Source: Schaalia cardiffensis
GTDB lineage: Bacteria > Actinomycetota > Actinomycetes > Actinomycetales > Actinomycetaceae
Length of the DNA stretch: 64,000 nucleotides
Reading direction: 5' to 3'
NCBI RefSeq assembly: GCF_016405145.1
Contig: NZ_JAEKIA010000005.1
Location: 62,001 to 126,000, forward strand
This document shows positions 1 to 8,394 of this stretch, piece by piece. Below the pieces are notes generated by a model. That model did not search any database. It was not told the DNA's origin and was given only the letters and a program-made list of their open reading frames with translations. Each line of letters begins with the position of its first letter. Position 1 is the stretch's first letter. A program made the translations under genes and the position numbers.

Positions 1-1058
1 ACCCGCTGTGCCACCTGTGAAGCGTTCGCGGTGTGGATCTCGAGGTGTTCGGCGGCGTAGGCGTTGACCACTTCGAGTGCCTCGTCGAGAGTATCGACGA
101 GGACGATCCCGGATTGGGGCCCTGATAGGGCGGTGAGGATTCGTTCAGTGTGGGTGGTCGCGCGAGCTTGAGTGGGGATGATCGCGTCGACGGCTTCGGC
201 GAGTGCGGCTGAGGTGGTGACGAGCACGGAGGCTGCGGCCGGATCGTGCTCGGCCTGGCTGATGAGGTCGGCTGCGACGAATTCGGGGGTTGCCGTCTCG
301 TCGGCGAGGATCGCGATCTCTGTCGTCCCGGCTTCGGCATCAATGCCGACGGTGCCTTGGACGAGTCTTTTGGCGGCTGCGACGTAAATGTTGCCCGGTC
401 CGGTGACGACGTCAACCGGTTGAAGAATGTCCTCTCCGTCGGTGATTCCGTAGCTCAGGGCAGCGATCGCTTGGGCGCCGCCGATGGCCCAGACTTCGTC
501 GACACCGAGGAGGGCGCATGCGGCGAGGATCGTCGGGTGCGGCAAGCCGGCGAACTCAGCTTGAGGGGGCGAGGCGAGGGCGATTGAGCCTACTTTGGCG
601 ACTTGAGCGCACACGGCGTTCATGACGACGGAGGAGGGGTAGACGGCGAGTCCGCCGGGGACATACAGGCCGACGCGCCCGACGGGGAGCCACCTTTGTT
701 CGACGGTGCCGCCCGGGATGATCTGAGTCTGGGAGGGTGCGGGGAGTTGCTGGGTGTGACCGATGCGGTTGTGTTCGATCGAGGTTTCCAGGGCTTCGCG
801 CACCTGCGGGTCGAGTTGCTCGAGGGCGCGTGTGAGTGCTTCGGCGGGGACTCGCAGACGCTCGGGGCGAACATGGTCGAAGCGTTCAGCGAGTTCGTAG
901 AGGACGGGGGCCCCTTCGTCTTTGACTCGAGCGATGATGGGGGCGACGGCCTGGGCCGCTGCTGTGGTGTCGAGGGCTGCCCGCGGCAACGCGTCCGACA
1001 GTTTCGTCCCTGTCAGCGCGCCATCTGTGAGGTCGATCCGTCTCATCGTGGAGATCAT
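1..1058 (-). CDS. hisD: histidinol dehydrogenase, 3' end cut by window edge
   Basis: The last enzyme of histidine biosynthesis; it oxidises L-histidinol to histidine in two NAD-dependent steps and is cytoplasmic and zinc dependent. About 352 codons are visible, against roughly 430-440 for the family, so the C-terminal fifth lies beyond position 1. Visible family features are the stretch [10 protein letters not shown], the [13 protein letters not shown] segment, VTGPGNIYV, and [10 protein letters not shown], which holds the Gln and His usually assigned as zinc ligands. The start is taken at the ATG ending at 1058; an in-frame ATG four codons later (1046) is equally possible and neither has a clear ribosome-binding site. 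hisD downstream of dnaE, opening a his operon, is a common actinobacterial order, so more his genes probably follow off-window. Confidence 0.95.
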   Translation of the reverse strand, partial: MISTMRRIDLTDGALTGTKLSDALPRAALDTTAAAQAVAPIIARVKDEGAPVLYELAERFDHVRPERLRVPAEALTRALEQLDPQVREALETSIEHNRIGHTQQLPAPSQTQIIPGGTVEQRWLPVGRVGLYVPGGLAVYPSSVVMNAVCAQVAKVGSIALASPPQAEFAGLPHPTILAACALLGVDEVWAIGGAQAIAALSYGITDGEDILQPVDVVTGPGNIYVAAAKRLVQGTVGIDAEAGTTEIAILADETATPEFVAADLISQAEHDPAAASVLVTTSAALAEAVDAIIPTQARATTHTERILTALSGPQSGIVLVDTLDEALEVVNAYAAEHLEIHTANASQVAQR

Positions 1059-1084
1059 GTGCTCATGATAGGCGACTCGCTGAC

Positions 1085-1395
1085 ACCAGGCTTTTTCGTT
1101 TCCAGGGTGAACAGGCGGCTCAGCTCCGGGGCGAACAGGAGGCTCAGCTCTAGGTGCGCACATGGGGCTCAGGTCCGGCGGTGTGCACTCGGCTCAGCTC
1201 GGCGGTGAGCACTCGGCTCAGCTCGGCGGTGAGCACTCGACTCAACTCCGTGAACGAACACACGACTCAGCTCGAAGACGAACCCGTCGCTCAACTCCGA
1301 GGGTGAGCACTCGGCTCATCTCCAGCAGCGCACAGGAGGCTCAGCTCCAGGGGTGAACCCGTCACTCAGCTCCGGGAGCGAACACACGGCTCGGG
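1085..1395. repeat. degenerate 24-25 bp tandem repeat array upstream of hisD
   Basis: Fills most of the 405-base spacer between hisD and the S4 gene. About twelve imperfect units each carry a core close to GGCTCAGCTC followed by roughly 14 more variable bases that often contain GGTGAGCACTC. Two adjacent central units (near 1190-1240) are almost identical and the outer ones are progressively diverged, as expected of an ageing tandem expansion. There is no spacer/repeat alternation, so it is not a CRISPR. No credible coding frame or hairpin was found. Confidence 0.8.
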
Positions 1396-1463
1396 ACGTC
1401 GAATGCGCTGGAGGCGCATCAGTGAGATGCTGGGGGCCATCACGACCAGCGAGGAGAATACTC

Positions 1464-1697
1464 ATGTCCACTGTCCCCGTCATTGCGGTATCCGGTGTCA
1501 TCCGTTTAGGACAGTTCCTCAAATTGGCGGGCCTTGTCGAGGACGGAGCGATGGCGCGCGTACTCATCCAAGGCGGTGATGTGCTCGTCAATGGCGTGGT
1601 GGAGACGCGCCGTGGACGACAGCTTTCACACGATGACATGATCGAAGTTGACTCCCCCACTGGGCGTGCGGGCGCTCGCATCCACGTCATCGACTGA
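1464..1697 (+). CDS. small S4-domain RNA-binding protein
   Basis: A 77-residue protein that is essentially a single S4 RNA-binding domain, like the YbcJ/YaaA group that binds structured RNA, probably ribosomal. The S4 signature is visible as IRLGQFLKLAGLVEDG, then VLIQGGDVLVNGVVE, then a charged RRGRQL stretch. The ATG at 1464 is preceded by GAGGAG at 1451-1456, which fixes this start over an upstream in-frame ATG at 1353. It is monocistronic, with a repeat-filled spacer on one side and an empty stretch on the other. The exact RNA target cannot be told from the sequence. Confidence 0.85.
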   Translation: MSTVPVIAVSGVIRLGQFLKLAGLVEDGAMARVLIQGGDVLVNGVVETRRGRQLSHDDMIEVDSPTGRAGARIHVID

Positions 1698-2120
1698 GGG
1701 GTCGCATCAGGCGAGGCATCTCTTCGCCCTGCCTCGCGTAGTGGTCGCAGGATTCATCGCTCGGGCAGCCCGGGAGAGGCCACACCTCCAACCCCGAGCG
1801 GGCATAAACTGCCACAAGTCGGACATTGGGTGGGCTCGAGTCGGACCATTCGAACTTTGATCTGGGGAGTTCTTCACGATTCGGAGCAGTGCGTCCGAGT
1901 TGTGCCCGAAAAGACAAGGTTTCGGGTGTAGTTTTGCGCCGCTGCGTGGTGCTGCTGCCCTCTAGCTTCTCGTGGTGCAGGCTAATGCCCCACACAGTGG
2001 GACGAGCGAAGCCCAGCACAGTGATGGCGGCTAAAACCACGGGATAGCCAGCACGACATCAGCATTATGGCTCAGGCAGCGCGACAGAGGCAGCGCGCGT
2101 CCTTTCTCCCAAACAAGCTA
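1698..2120. other. gene-free spacer
   Basis: No supported gene. A 7-bp stem (GCGAGGC at 1711-1717, GCCTCGC at 1731-1737) just after the S4 stop may be a weak terminator, but no T-run follows. A 117-codon minus-strand frame (1687-2040) resembles nothing recognised and lacks a ribosome-binding site. The word ACAAGTCGGACAT (1814-1826) recurs at 27639-27651. Confidence 0.5.
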
Positions 2121-2156
2121 GTGGGGGCTGAGAACATTCCTGTTCTCAGCCCCCAC
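2121..2156 (-). terminator. strong hairpin downstream of the adhesin gene
   Basis: A perfect 15-bp stem (GTGGGGGCTGAGAAC at 2121-2135, complement at 2142-2156) with a 6-base loop, 45 bases past the adhesin stop. On the minus strand the following bases include TTGTTT but no long U-run. It most likely ends adhesin transcription and may also work in the other direction. Confidence 0.75.
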
Positions 2157-2200
2157 CTGCTCAGCCTCGACGTTTCAGCATCTCAAGGCATCGCGTCGTG

Positions 2201-3925
2201 TCAGTCTTGGCTGTGCTTGCGGCGACGCGCAACAAGGATCGCTGCGCCCGCTCCACCAAGGACAAGAGAAGCGAGGGCCAGCCCACCACCGGAAAAACCA
2301 GTTTTGGCAAGCTTCTTACCGCCCTCCGTGTTCTTCTCAACGAAAGAATTCGTCACAGTGAAACCGTTTTGAGCATCTCCGGTCACAACTGACTCATAGC
2401 CTTCAGGAACATCCAGTTCCTTAACCGAGTAGACGATGTCCGCATCGTTCTCCTGCAGGATCAGCCCCGGCCACTTATGAGACCAGCCATTGGCCTCATT
2501 GAGAACAACCGGCTGACCAAGCTCCTTGCCATTGGCGAAGAGCTGAACCTTCACCGAATCAGGACGCTTACCGGCCTTGTTGTTCGAGTCCTGCCACTTC
2601 TTGACCACCGGCGCCTCGAAGAACAAGCGCTTATTCGTGATCGTCTGAACCGCACCACCATCACGGGTCACCTCCAGCGTGAACTCTTCATCGCTGGGCT
2701 CATACCCCTTGGGAGCCTTCTTCTCCTTGACCTTGTAGGTTCCCTGTTCGAGCGGCTCCGAGGTCACGGTCCCGTCCTCACCCGTGGTCAACTCCAGGGG
2801 AGCGAAGTTGGGATCGCCCGGCTTCGTCACCTCGAAGACAGCATCCTTCAAGACGATCGTGTCATCATCGGCATCGACCTTGATGAGCTTGATCCTCGAC
2901 GCGAGATCGCCAGTGGCGTCACCACCGGAAGTAACCGAACGGTAAGTGTAGACGTGCTGCTTAGTCTCCTGGTCCTGAGATCCGAGCTTGAGCGTGTTCT
3001 TCAAGCTGGAACCCGCTTTGTTGTAGCTCGTCTGATAGTGGAGGCTGTACTGCTCGCCATTAATATCGCCTAGGTCAATGGTGAAGCGCTTCTTGTCCGG
3101 CGAAAGATCCAGCTTTCCAGTCAGATCAATCTTTTCCAGCTGCTGCTTGATTGTGCCATTGGTATTGAACTCGACTCGCCACAGTTCGAAGCTACCTTCG
3201 ACGAAGGTCTCGTCTCCTTCGCCGACCAGTTCATCGCTCAACACAACGTTCTTGTAGTTCTTCTTCGCGCCATTGATGCGCGCTCCCCAGCGCACAATCT
3301 TAGGCTTGCCTTCCACGGGCTTGCCCCACTTCAGAAGATCCTCATTGGTGATGTCGCCATGATCAAGAGGGGTAACGGACGCAGTAGTGGCCTTGCCGTT
3401 GACGGTGACGGAGAAGTCGTTCACCACACCCTTGTTGATCTTCGTCTCTTCAAACTTGGCGCCGAGCCACATGCTTCCGTGGAGGTTGTATTTGTTCTCC
3501 ACCTCCTTGTTGAAGGTGATGCGCACTGTTCCGCCAATGCTCCCAGCACCGGGTGTGACATGACCGGAGCCGACGACCTTACCCGAAGTCTTATCCTTCA
3601 CATCGAAGTCCATCTCCGTGACTTCAGAGGGGAAGCGCATTGCCTCAGGCAAAGTGATGTCGAAGTAGTCCCCCTCATGGATACTCATCCCCAGATGCTT
3701 CGCATCCCAGTCCATCACTAGGCGGAACATGTCGCCGAAGAAGATCTGGTCGACCTTCTCTTCCTTCACATTCTGGATTTCGAAGCTCGTGATCTTAACG
3801 TCCACGTTCTTCGCTTCGGCCTTCGCTGTCATCGTCAGCCCCGGAATCACCAGGGCAAAGGCGAGAATGAACGCGAAAAGCGCAGCCAAGCGCCTCATGC
3901 TCATTCGATCATTTCGTGTATTCAC
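2201..3925 (-). CDS. LAxTG sortase-anchored MSCRAMM/SpaA-type surface adhesin
   Basis: A 574-residue secreted, wall-anchored protein. Residues 1-36 form a signal peptide (basic start, hydrophobic core LAALFAFILAFALVIPG, then TAKAEA). Residues about 37-330 look like the Ig-like adhesin region of MSCRAMM proteins. A SpaA-type prealbumin-fold domain follows (about 340-432, with KLIKVDADDD and GTYKVKEKKAPKGY), then a Cna-B domain (about 437-530, starting VVKKWQDSNN). The C-terminus has sorting signal LAKTG (539-543), a hydrophobic segment and a basic tail (ARRRKHSQD). LAxTG is the form used by the housekeeping sortase of many actinobacteria. The start is a GTG at 3925 behind GAGGA. It could be a pilin subunit, but no sortase or other pilin gene adjoins it, so a stand-alone adhesin is more likely. 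Confidence 0.88.
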   Translation of the reverse strand: MNTRNDRMSMRRLAALFAFILAFALVIPGLTMTAKAEAKNVDVKITSFEIQNVKEEKVDQIFFGDMFRLVMDWDAKHLGMSIHEGDYFDITLPEAMRFPSEVTEMDFDVKDKTSGKVVGSGHVTPGAGSIGGTVRITFNKEVENKYNLHGSMWLGAKFEETKINKGVVNDFSVTVNGKATTASVTPLDHGDITNEDLLKWGKPVEGKPKIVRWGARINGAKKNYKNVVLSDELVGEGDETFVEGSFELWRVEFNTNGTIKQQLEKIDLTGKLDLSPDKKRFTIDLGDINGEQYSLHYQTSYNKAGSSLKNTLKLGSQDQETKQHVYTYRSVTSGGDATGDLASRIKLIKVDADDDTIVLKDAVFEVTKPGDPNFAPLELTTGEDGTVTSEPLEQGTYKVKEKKAPKGYEPSDEEFTLEVTRDGGAVQTITNKRLFFEAPVVKKWQDSNNKAGKRPDSVKVQLFANGKELGQPVVLNEANGWSHKWPGLILQENDADIVYSVKELDVPEGYESVVTGDAQNGFTVTNSFVEKNTEGGKKLAKTGFSGGGLALASLVLGGAGAAILVARRRKHSQD

Positions 3926-4390
3926 GAGTTAATCCTCACGCTTGTCGAATCCGCGGAACGCGGATGAAAAACACCAGCATCACCCAGAAAAGAGCGCAGC
4001 ACACACCGCACTGCTCTTCCGAAGACACAGTGCTTCCACTATCCCATAGCCAAACAAGCACTCGCAAGACTTCACCTTGCCCGTCCAGGTCACGCAGCAT
4101 TCTCCTCCCTCTTTGCACTCCACAAGAGCAAGTCCCCCACCCCATCCCGAATAGTGTGCCGCTTCTTTGTCCGACATGCGTAAACAGCGTGAACTCCTAC
4201 ATAACTCAGGAGCAGCACGCTTGAGCTATCAGGGGCCTCTTCATTTACCGGGAGCCCACAATCGGGGGATGGATCACACACTCTCACAATTATTTCAATT
4301 CTTGAAACGCTGCGGGCTAGAAACCAGGAACACATTCCGACACAGCTACTCATCCTCAATGCTTCAGCGCCTCAACGCCTCCTACTAAAA
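3926..4390. other. gene-free spacer upstream of the adhesin
   Basis: No supported gene. It should hold the adhesin promoter, but no convincing -35/-10 pair was found. A small hairpin, CCGCG-GAA-CGCGG, lies at 3951-3963. Base composition is visibly more AT-rich than the flanking genes, like the pseudogene next to it, which suggests relaxed or transferred sequence. Confidence 0.5.
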
Positions 4391-4590
4391 TCAGTCTTAG
4401 CCGCGCTTGCGACGAGGACAATCAGGATCGCAGCTCCTAGCGCGCCAAGGACAAGAGAAATGAGGACAAGGCCGCTTCCAAAAACCTCTCTTCACGGGAT
4501 TCTTACCACCCTTCACATTCCCCACAAGAGAGCCCGCTTTATTACACCTCGTCATATAGCGAAAGATGAAACAGTCACCGCAAAGATGAT
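4391..4590 (-). pseudogene. decayed 3' end of a second sortase-anchored adhesin
   Basis: This stretch aligns with the last ~65 codons of the intact adhesin at 2201-3925 once frames are changed. Read on the minus strand: a segment FAVTVSSFAI matching GFTVTNSF, an in-frame stop, GNVKGGKNPVKRGF matching the segment around the LAKTGF signal, then after a frame change GSGLVLISLVLGALGAAIL matching the membrane anchor. A further one-base deletion precedes the basic tail, where CGC AAG ... TAA GAC TGA lines up with the intact CGC AAG ... CAA GAC TGA. At least two frameshifts and two stops are present, so it is not functional. Only about 150 bases separate it from dnaE, so the rest of the gene has been deleted. 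Confidence 0.8.
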
Positions 4591-4738
4591 CCAAGTCAAT
4601 GGGGAAAGGTTTCTTCTTCGATGAGGAGAAGAAACCCTTCAGCGTCTGCGAGTTTGGGCTTTCATCGGCCATCCGACAGATCAAGCGGCGAATTCAGACC
4701 CCCGGCTGCTCCCTGAATTGTGAAGACCGGGAGACCCT

Positions 4739-7700
4739 TCACCCTGATATCCGAACCCCATCAACACCGACCACTGCTTTGATCTGCGAGAAGAAAGCAC
4801 TCGATTGAGTGACCCTCAGCTTCGGATCCAACTCAACGAGCGTCGTACGACCTGTCTCACGAATACGCAAACGCACCGGTGATGCGCCCGGGAAGGACTC
4901 AAGAACATCCTTGAGTTCCCGCAAAAGGCTTGGCGTGCAGCGAGCAACAGGCAATTCCACCTCAATCGGAGTATCACAATCCTCACGCGCATCCACCAGC
5001 GTCATCGATTGGCCGTAGATGCTCATCCCCTCATCACGGACATTGACTCGCCCCTCCACCTGAACGATCACATCCTGAACGAGGTGAGTCTGAATCGTCT
5101 CGTAAGTGCGGGGGAAGAACAACACCTCAACGGAACCAGAAAGGTCTTCAATCGTGGCAATCGCCCACATTGAGCCCTGCTTCGTCACCTTCGTCTGTAC
5201 GCCCGAGACCAGGCCCGCGATCTTCACGACGCGCTCCGCCATCGATTCTTCAGAACTCACCACCTGAGCGATCTCATAGTCCTGATAGCGTGCAAGCGCG
5301 CCTTCGAGCCCTCGGAGTGGATGATCCGACACGTACAGGCCGAGCATTTCTCGTTCCTGGGCGAGCTTCGCCTTGCGGTCGAACTCGGGGATATTCGGAA
5401 TATCAACTGCAAGGGAAGAAGCAGCAGCCGACTCCTCGTCCCCGAAAGCGCCGAAGAGATCGAATTGGCCGAAAGCCTCATTGCGCTTCAGGTCAATGAT
5501 CGCGTCCACCGCCTCATCGCAGCGGGCCAGAAGTGCGCGGCGCGTATGGCCCATTGAGTCGAATGCCCCCGCGCGAATGAGAGATTGGATCGTGCGCTTA
5601 TTGCACACGACTTGCGGAACCTTGTCGAGAAAGTCATGGAAAGAGGTGAACTGTCCTTTGTCCTTCCGGGTCTGGACAATTGCCTCGACAACGTTCGCAC
5701 CGACGTTTTGGATCGCGTTCAAACCGAAGCGGATCGCCTCACCATCGGGGGCGAAGTTCCCCTGCGAGGCGTTGACATCGGGCGGAAGGACATTGATGCT
5801 CATGTGCCTGGCCTCTGCAAGGTAGAGGGCCCGCTTGTCCTTATTGTCCTTGGTTGATGTGAGAAGAGCCGCCATGTACTCCGTCGGATAGTTCGCCTTC
5901 AAGAACGCCGTCCAGTAGGAGACGAGGCCGTAGGCCGCTGAATGGGCTTTGTTGAAGGCGTAGGCGGAGAAGGGGACGACAACATCCCACAGAGCCTGAA
6001 TCGACTCCTCGGAGTAGCCGTTCGAGAGCATCCCAGCCTTGAAGCCCTCGAACTGTTTGGCGAGAACCTCAGGCTTTTTCTTGCCCATTGCCTTACGGAG
6101 GATATCCGCCTGGCCGAGGGTGTAGCCCGCAAGTTTCTGCGCGATCTGCATGACCTGTTCCTGATAGACGATCAGGCCATAAGTCGTGCCGAGAATCGGA
6201 TCGAGCGCATCCGCGAGCTCGGGGTGGATCGGCTCAATATCTTGGCGCCCGTTCTTGCGCAGCGCATAGTTCGTATGCGAGTTCGCGCCCATCGGGCCCG
6301 GACGGTACAGGGCGCCCACAGCAGAGATATCTTCGAAGTTGTCGGGCTTCATGAGTTTAAGCAGGTCACGCATCCCACCACCATCGAGCTGGAAAACGCC
6401 GAGGGTCTCCCCCGCTGACAAGAGCTCGTAGGTCTTCTTGTCATCGAAGGAGAGATGTTCGAGGTCGGGGTCTTCTTTGCCGTTGATCTGGATGTTCTCC
6501 AGGGCATCCGAGAGCACCGTAAGATTGCGCAGGCCAAGGAAGTCCATCTTCAACAGCCCGAGAGTCTCACAGGTTGGGTAGTCGAACTGTGTAATGATCG
6601 CGCCGTCTTGTGGGCGTTTCATGATCGGGATGATGTCGGTGAGGGTGTGGCTGGACATGATGACCGCACAGGCGTGCACGCCCCATTGGCGCGTCAGGCC
6701 TTCCAAACCGAGGGCATATTGAACGACCTCGTGCAGTTCAGGGTGTTCCTCGTAGAACTTCCTGAACTCCGCGGCCTCCTCATAACGTGGATTGTCTTTA
6801 TCGAAAATCCCATGAACGGGGATGTCCTTGCCCTGCACACTCGGTGGCAAGGCCTTCGTCAGTTGCTCACCGACCTTGAAGTCCATGCCGAGGATGCGGG
6901 CAGAGTCTTTCAGGGCCTGCTTCGTTTTGATCGTGCCGTAGGTGACGACCTGGCTGATGCGATCCTCTCCGTACTTGCGTTTGACATAGGCGATGACCTC
7001 ATCACGCCTGCGCTCATCGAAGTCGACATCGAAGTCGGGCATTGAGATTCGTTCAGGATTGAGGAAGCGCTCGAAGATCAGGCCGTGTTCAAGAGGGTTG
7101 AGCTCGGTGATCCGCATGGCGTAGGCGACCATGGAGCCCGCTCCCGAGCCTCGCCCCGGCCCGACGCGGATATTCTGATTCTTCGCCCATTGGATGTAGT
7201 CCGCGACGGTGAGGAAGTAGCCGGGAAAGCCCATGGAGACAATGACGTCTTCCTCATACTCCGCTTGTTTTCGGACTGCGTCCGGGATTCCCTCCGGGAA
7301 ACGGTAGTTCAGGCCCCGCTCGACCTCTTTAATGAACCAGGAAGTCTTATCCTCCCCTTCGGGCACGGGGAAGTCGGGCATGTAGTTCGCGCCCTCGGCG
7401 CTGGTCGTGAACTTCACCTCGCAGCGTTCAGCGATCTCGAGGGTCGAATCACAGGCCTGGGGCAGTTCCCTCCAGGCGGAGCGCATGTTGTCGCTCGAAC
7501 GGATGTAGTAGCTGTCCCCGTCGAACTTGAAACGATCCGGGTCTGTGATGCGAGAGCCGGAGTTGATGCACAAGAGCGCGTCCTGGATCTTGCGATCTTC
7601 CTTCTTCACGTAGTGCGAGTCGTTGGTGACGACGAGTGGTGCATCGAAGAGTTTGGCGATCTCGAGGAGTTCTTTTTGGGTGCGTCGCTCAATATCGATG

Positions 7701-8287
7701 CCATGGTCCATGAGTTCGACGTAGAAGTTCTCAGGCCCGAAAATATCGCGAAGTTCAGCGGCCTCACGAACGGCCTCGTCCCATTGCCCGAGACGCAATC
7801 TCGTCTGCACCGCACCGGAAGGGCAGCCGGTGAAGACGATCAGGCCCTGATGAAAACGCTGAAGCAGCTCCTTATCGGCGCGCGGCCACTTGCCGAACTG
7901 GCCGTCCGTCGACGCGTAAGAACCCAGACGGAAGAGATTATGCATCCCCTCTGTCGAATAGGCGATGAGAGTGAGGTGATTGTAGGAGCCCGAGGCCGAC
8001 ACGTCATCCGACTTTTGCCAAGGCTCACCCCAGGTGACTTTTTGACGGTCAAAACGTGAAGTCCCCGGCGTCACATAGGCTTCTAGTCCGATGATCGGTT
8101 TGACGCCCGCGTCCAAACAGTTCTGGTAGAACTCGTAGGCTCCGAAAAGATAGCCGTGATCCGTCAGGCCCAGGGCCGGCTGGCCCAGGCGAGCAGCCTC
8201 TTGCGCCATCGCTTTCGTCTTCGCTGCGCCGTCGAGCATGGAGTACTCGGAGTGATTGTGAAGATGCACGAAGGAGTCGGAAGCCAT
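4739..8287 (-). CDS. dnaE: DNA polymerase III alpha subunit
   Basis: The 1182-residue replicative polymerase catalytic subunit, a normal length for actinobacterial DnaE1. The N-terminal PHP domain opens with VHLHNHSEYSMLDG, and all nine expected metal ligands seem present: H10, H12, D19, H44, E69, H104, C155, D223 and H225. The PHP proofreading exonuclease known from mycobacterial DnaE1 is therefore probably active. The palm carries PDFDVDFDE (417-425) with catalytic aspartates D420 and D422. Later come a helix-hairpin-helix region (VCNKRTIQSLIRAGAFDSMG) and an OB fold (about residue 1000 onward, VVKIAGLVSGVQTKVTKQG). It is the last gene of the long division/wall block, separated from rluD by a 107-base spacer with a duplicated leader. 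Confidence 0.97.
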   Translation of the reverse strand: MASDSFVHLHNHSEYSMLDGAAKTKAMAQEAARLGQPALGLTDHGYLFGAYEFYQNCLDAGVKPIIGLEAYVTPGTSRFDRQKVTWGEPWQKSDDVSASGSYNHLTLIAYSTEGMHNLFRLGSYASTDGQFGKWPRADKELLQRFHQGLIVFTGCPSGAVQTRLRLGQWDEAVREAAELRDIFGPENFYVELMDHGIDIERRTQKELLEIAKLFDAPLVVTNDSHYVKKEDRKIQDALLCINSGSRITDPDRFKFDGDSYYIRSSDNMRSAWRELPQACDSTLEIAERCEVKFTTSAEGANYMPDFPVPEGEDKTSWFIKEVERGLNYRFPEGIPDAVRKQAEYEEDVIVSMGFPGYFLTVADYIQWAKNQNIRVGPGRGSGAGSMVAYAMRITELNPLEHGLIFERFLNPERISMPDFDVDFDERRRDEVIAYVKRKYGEDRISQVVTYGTIKTKQALKDSARILGMDFKVGEQLTKALPPSVQGKDIPVHGIFDKDNPRYEEAAEFRKFYEEHPELHEVVQYALGLEGLTRQWGVHACAVIMSSHTLTDIIPIMKRPQDGAIITQFDYPTCETLGLLKMDFLGLRNLTVLSDALENIQINGKEDPDLEHLSFDDKKTYELLSAGETLGVFQLDGGGMRDLLKLMKPDNFEDISAVGALYRPGPMGANSHTNYALRKNGRQDIEPIHPELADALDPILGTTYGLIVYQEQVMQIAQKLAGYTLGQADILRKAMGKKKPEVLAKQFEGFKAGMLSNGYSEESIQALWDVVVPFSAYAFNKAHSAAYGLVSYWTAFLKANYPTEYMAALLTSTKDNKDKRALYLAEARHMSINVLPPDVNASQGNFAPDGEAIRFGLNAIQNVGANVVEAIVQTRKDKGQFTSFHDFLDKVPQVVCNKRTIQSLIRAGAFDSMGHTRRALLARCDEAVDAIIDLKRNEAFGQFDLFGAFGDEESAAASSLAVDIPNIPEFDRKAKLAQEREMLGLYVSDHPLRGLEGALARYQDYEIAQVVSSEESMAERVVKIAGLVSGVQTKVTKQGSMWAIATIEDLSGSVEVLFFPRTYETIQTHLVQDVIVQVEGRVNVRDEGMSIYGQSMTLVDAREDCDTPIEVELPVARCTPSLLRELKDVLESFPGASPVRLRIRETGRTTLVELDPKLRVTQSSAFFSQIKAVVGVDGVRISG

Positions 8288-8296
8288 GTGCTGATC

Positions 8297-8380
8297 CTAT
8301 CCGTCCTCGCGTTCAAGGGCAGCAGGCCGACGCTGGCCCAAGTGGCGGGCATGAACTCTATCCGTCCTCGCATCCAAGGG
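8297..8380. repeat. two copies of a 23-bp direct repeat in the dnaE leader
   Basis: CTATCCGTCCTCGCGTTCAA at 8297 recurs at 8358 with two mismatches over 23 bases; the offset is 61 bases. On the minus strand the copy nearest dnaE contains GAGGACGGATAGGAT just ahead of the ATG, so the duplication copied the dnaE ribosome-binding-site region toward the rluD stop codon. Confidence 0.7.
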
Positions 8381-8394
8381 TGCCAGCCCTTCAC

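Noticed and set aside
1085-1395. Possible CRISPR array
   Set aside because: Units are adjacent and degenerate with no unique spacers of constant length, and no cas genes are nearby.
1687-2040. 117-codon minus-strand frame
   Set aside because: No recognisable domain, poor start context, composition unlike neighbouring genes.
2477-3073. 198-codon plus-strand frame antisense to the adhesin
   Set aside because: Shadow of the adhesin gene on the opposite strand.
7085-8059. 324-codon plus-strand frame antisense to dnaE
   Set aside because: Shadow typical of high-GC codon usage; no protein family likeness.
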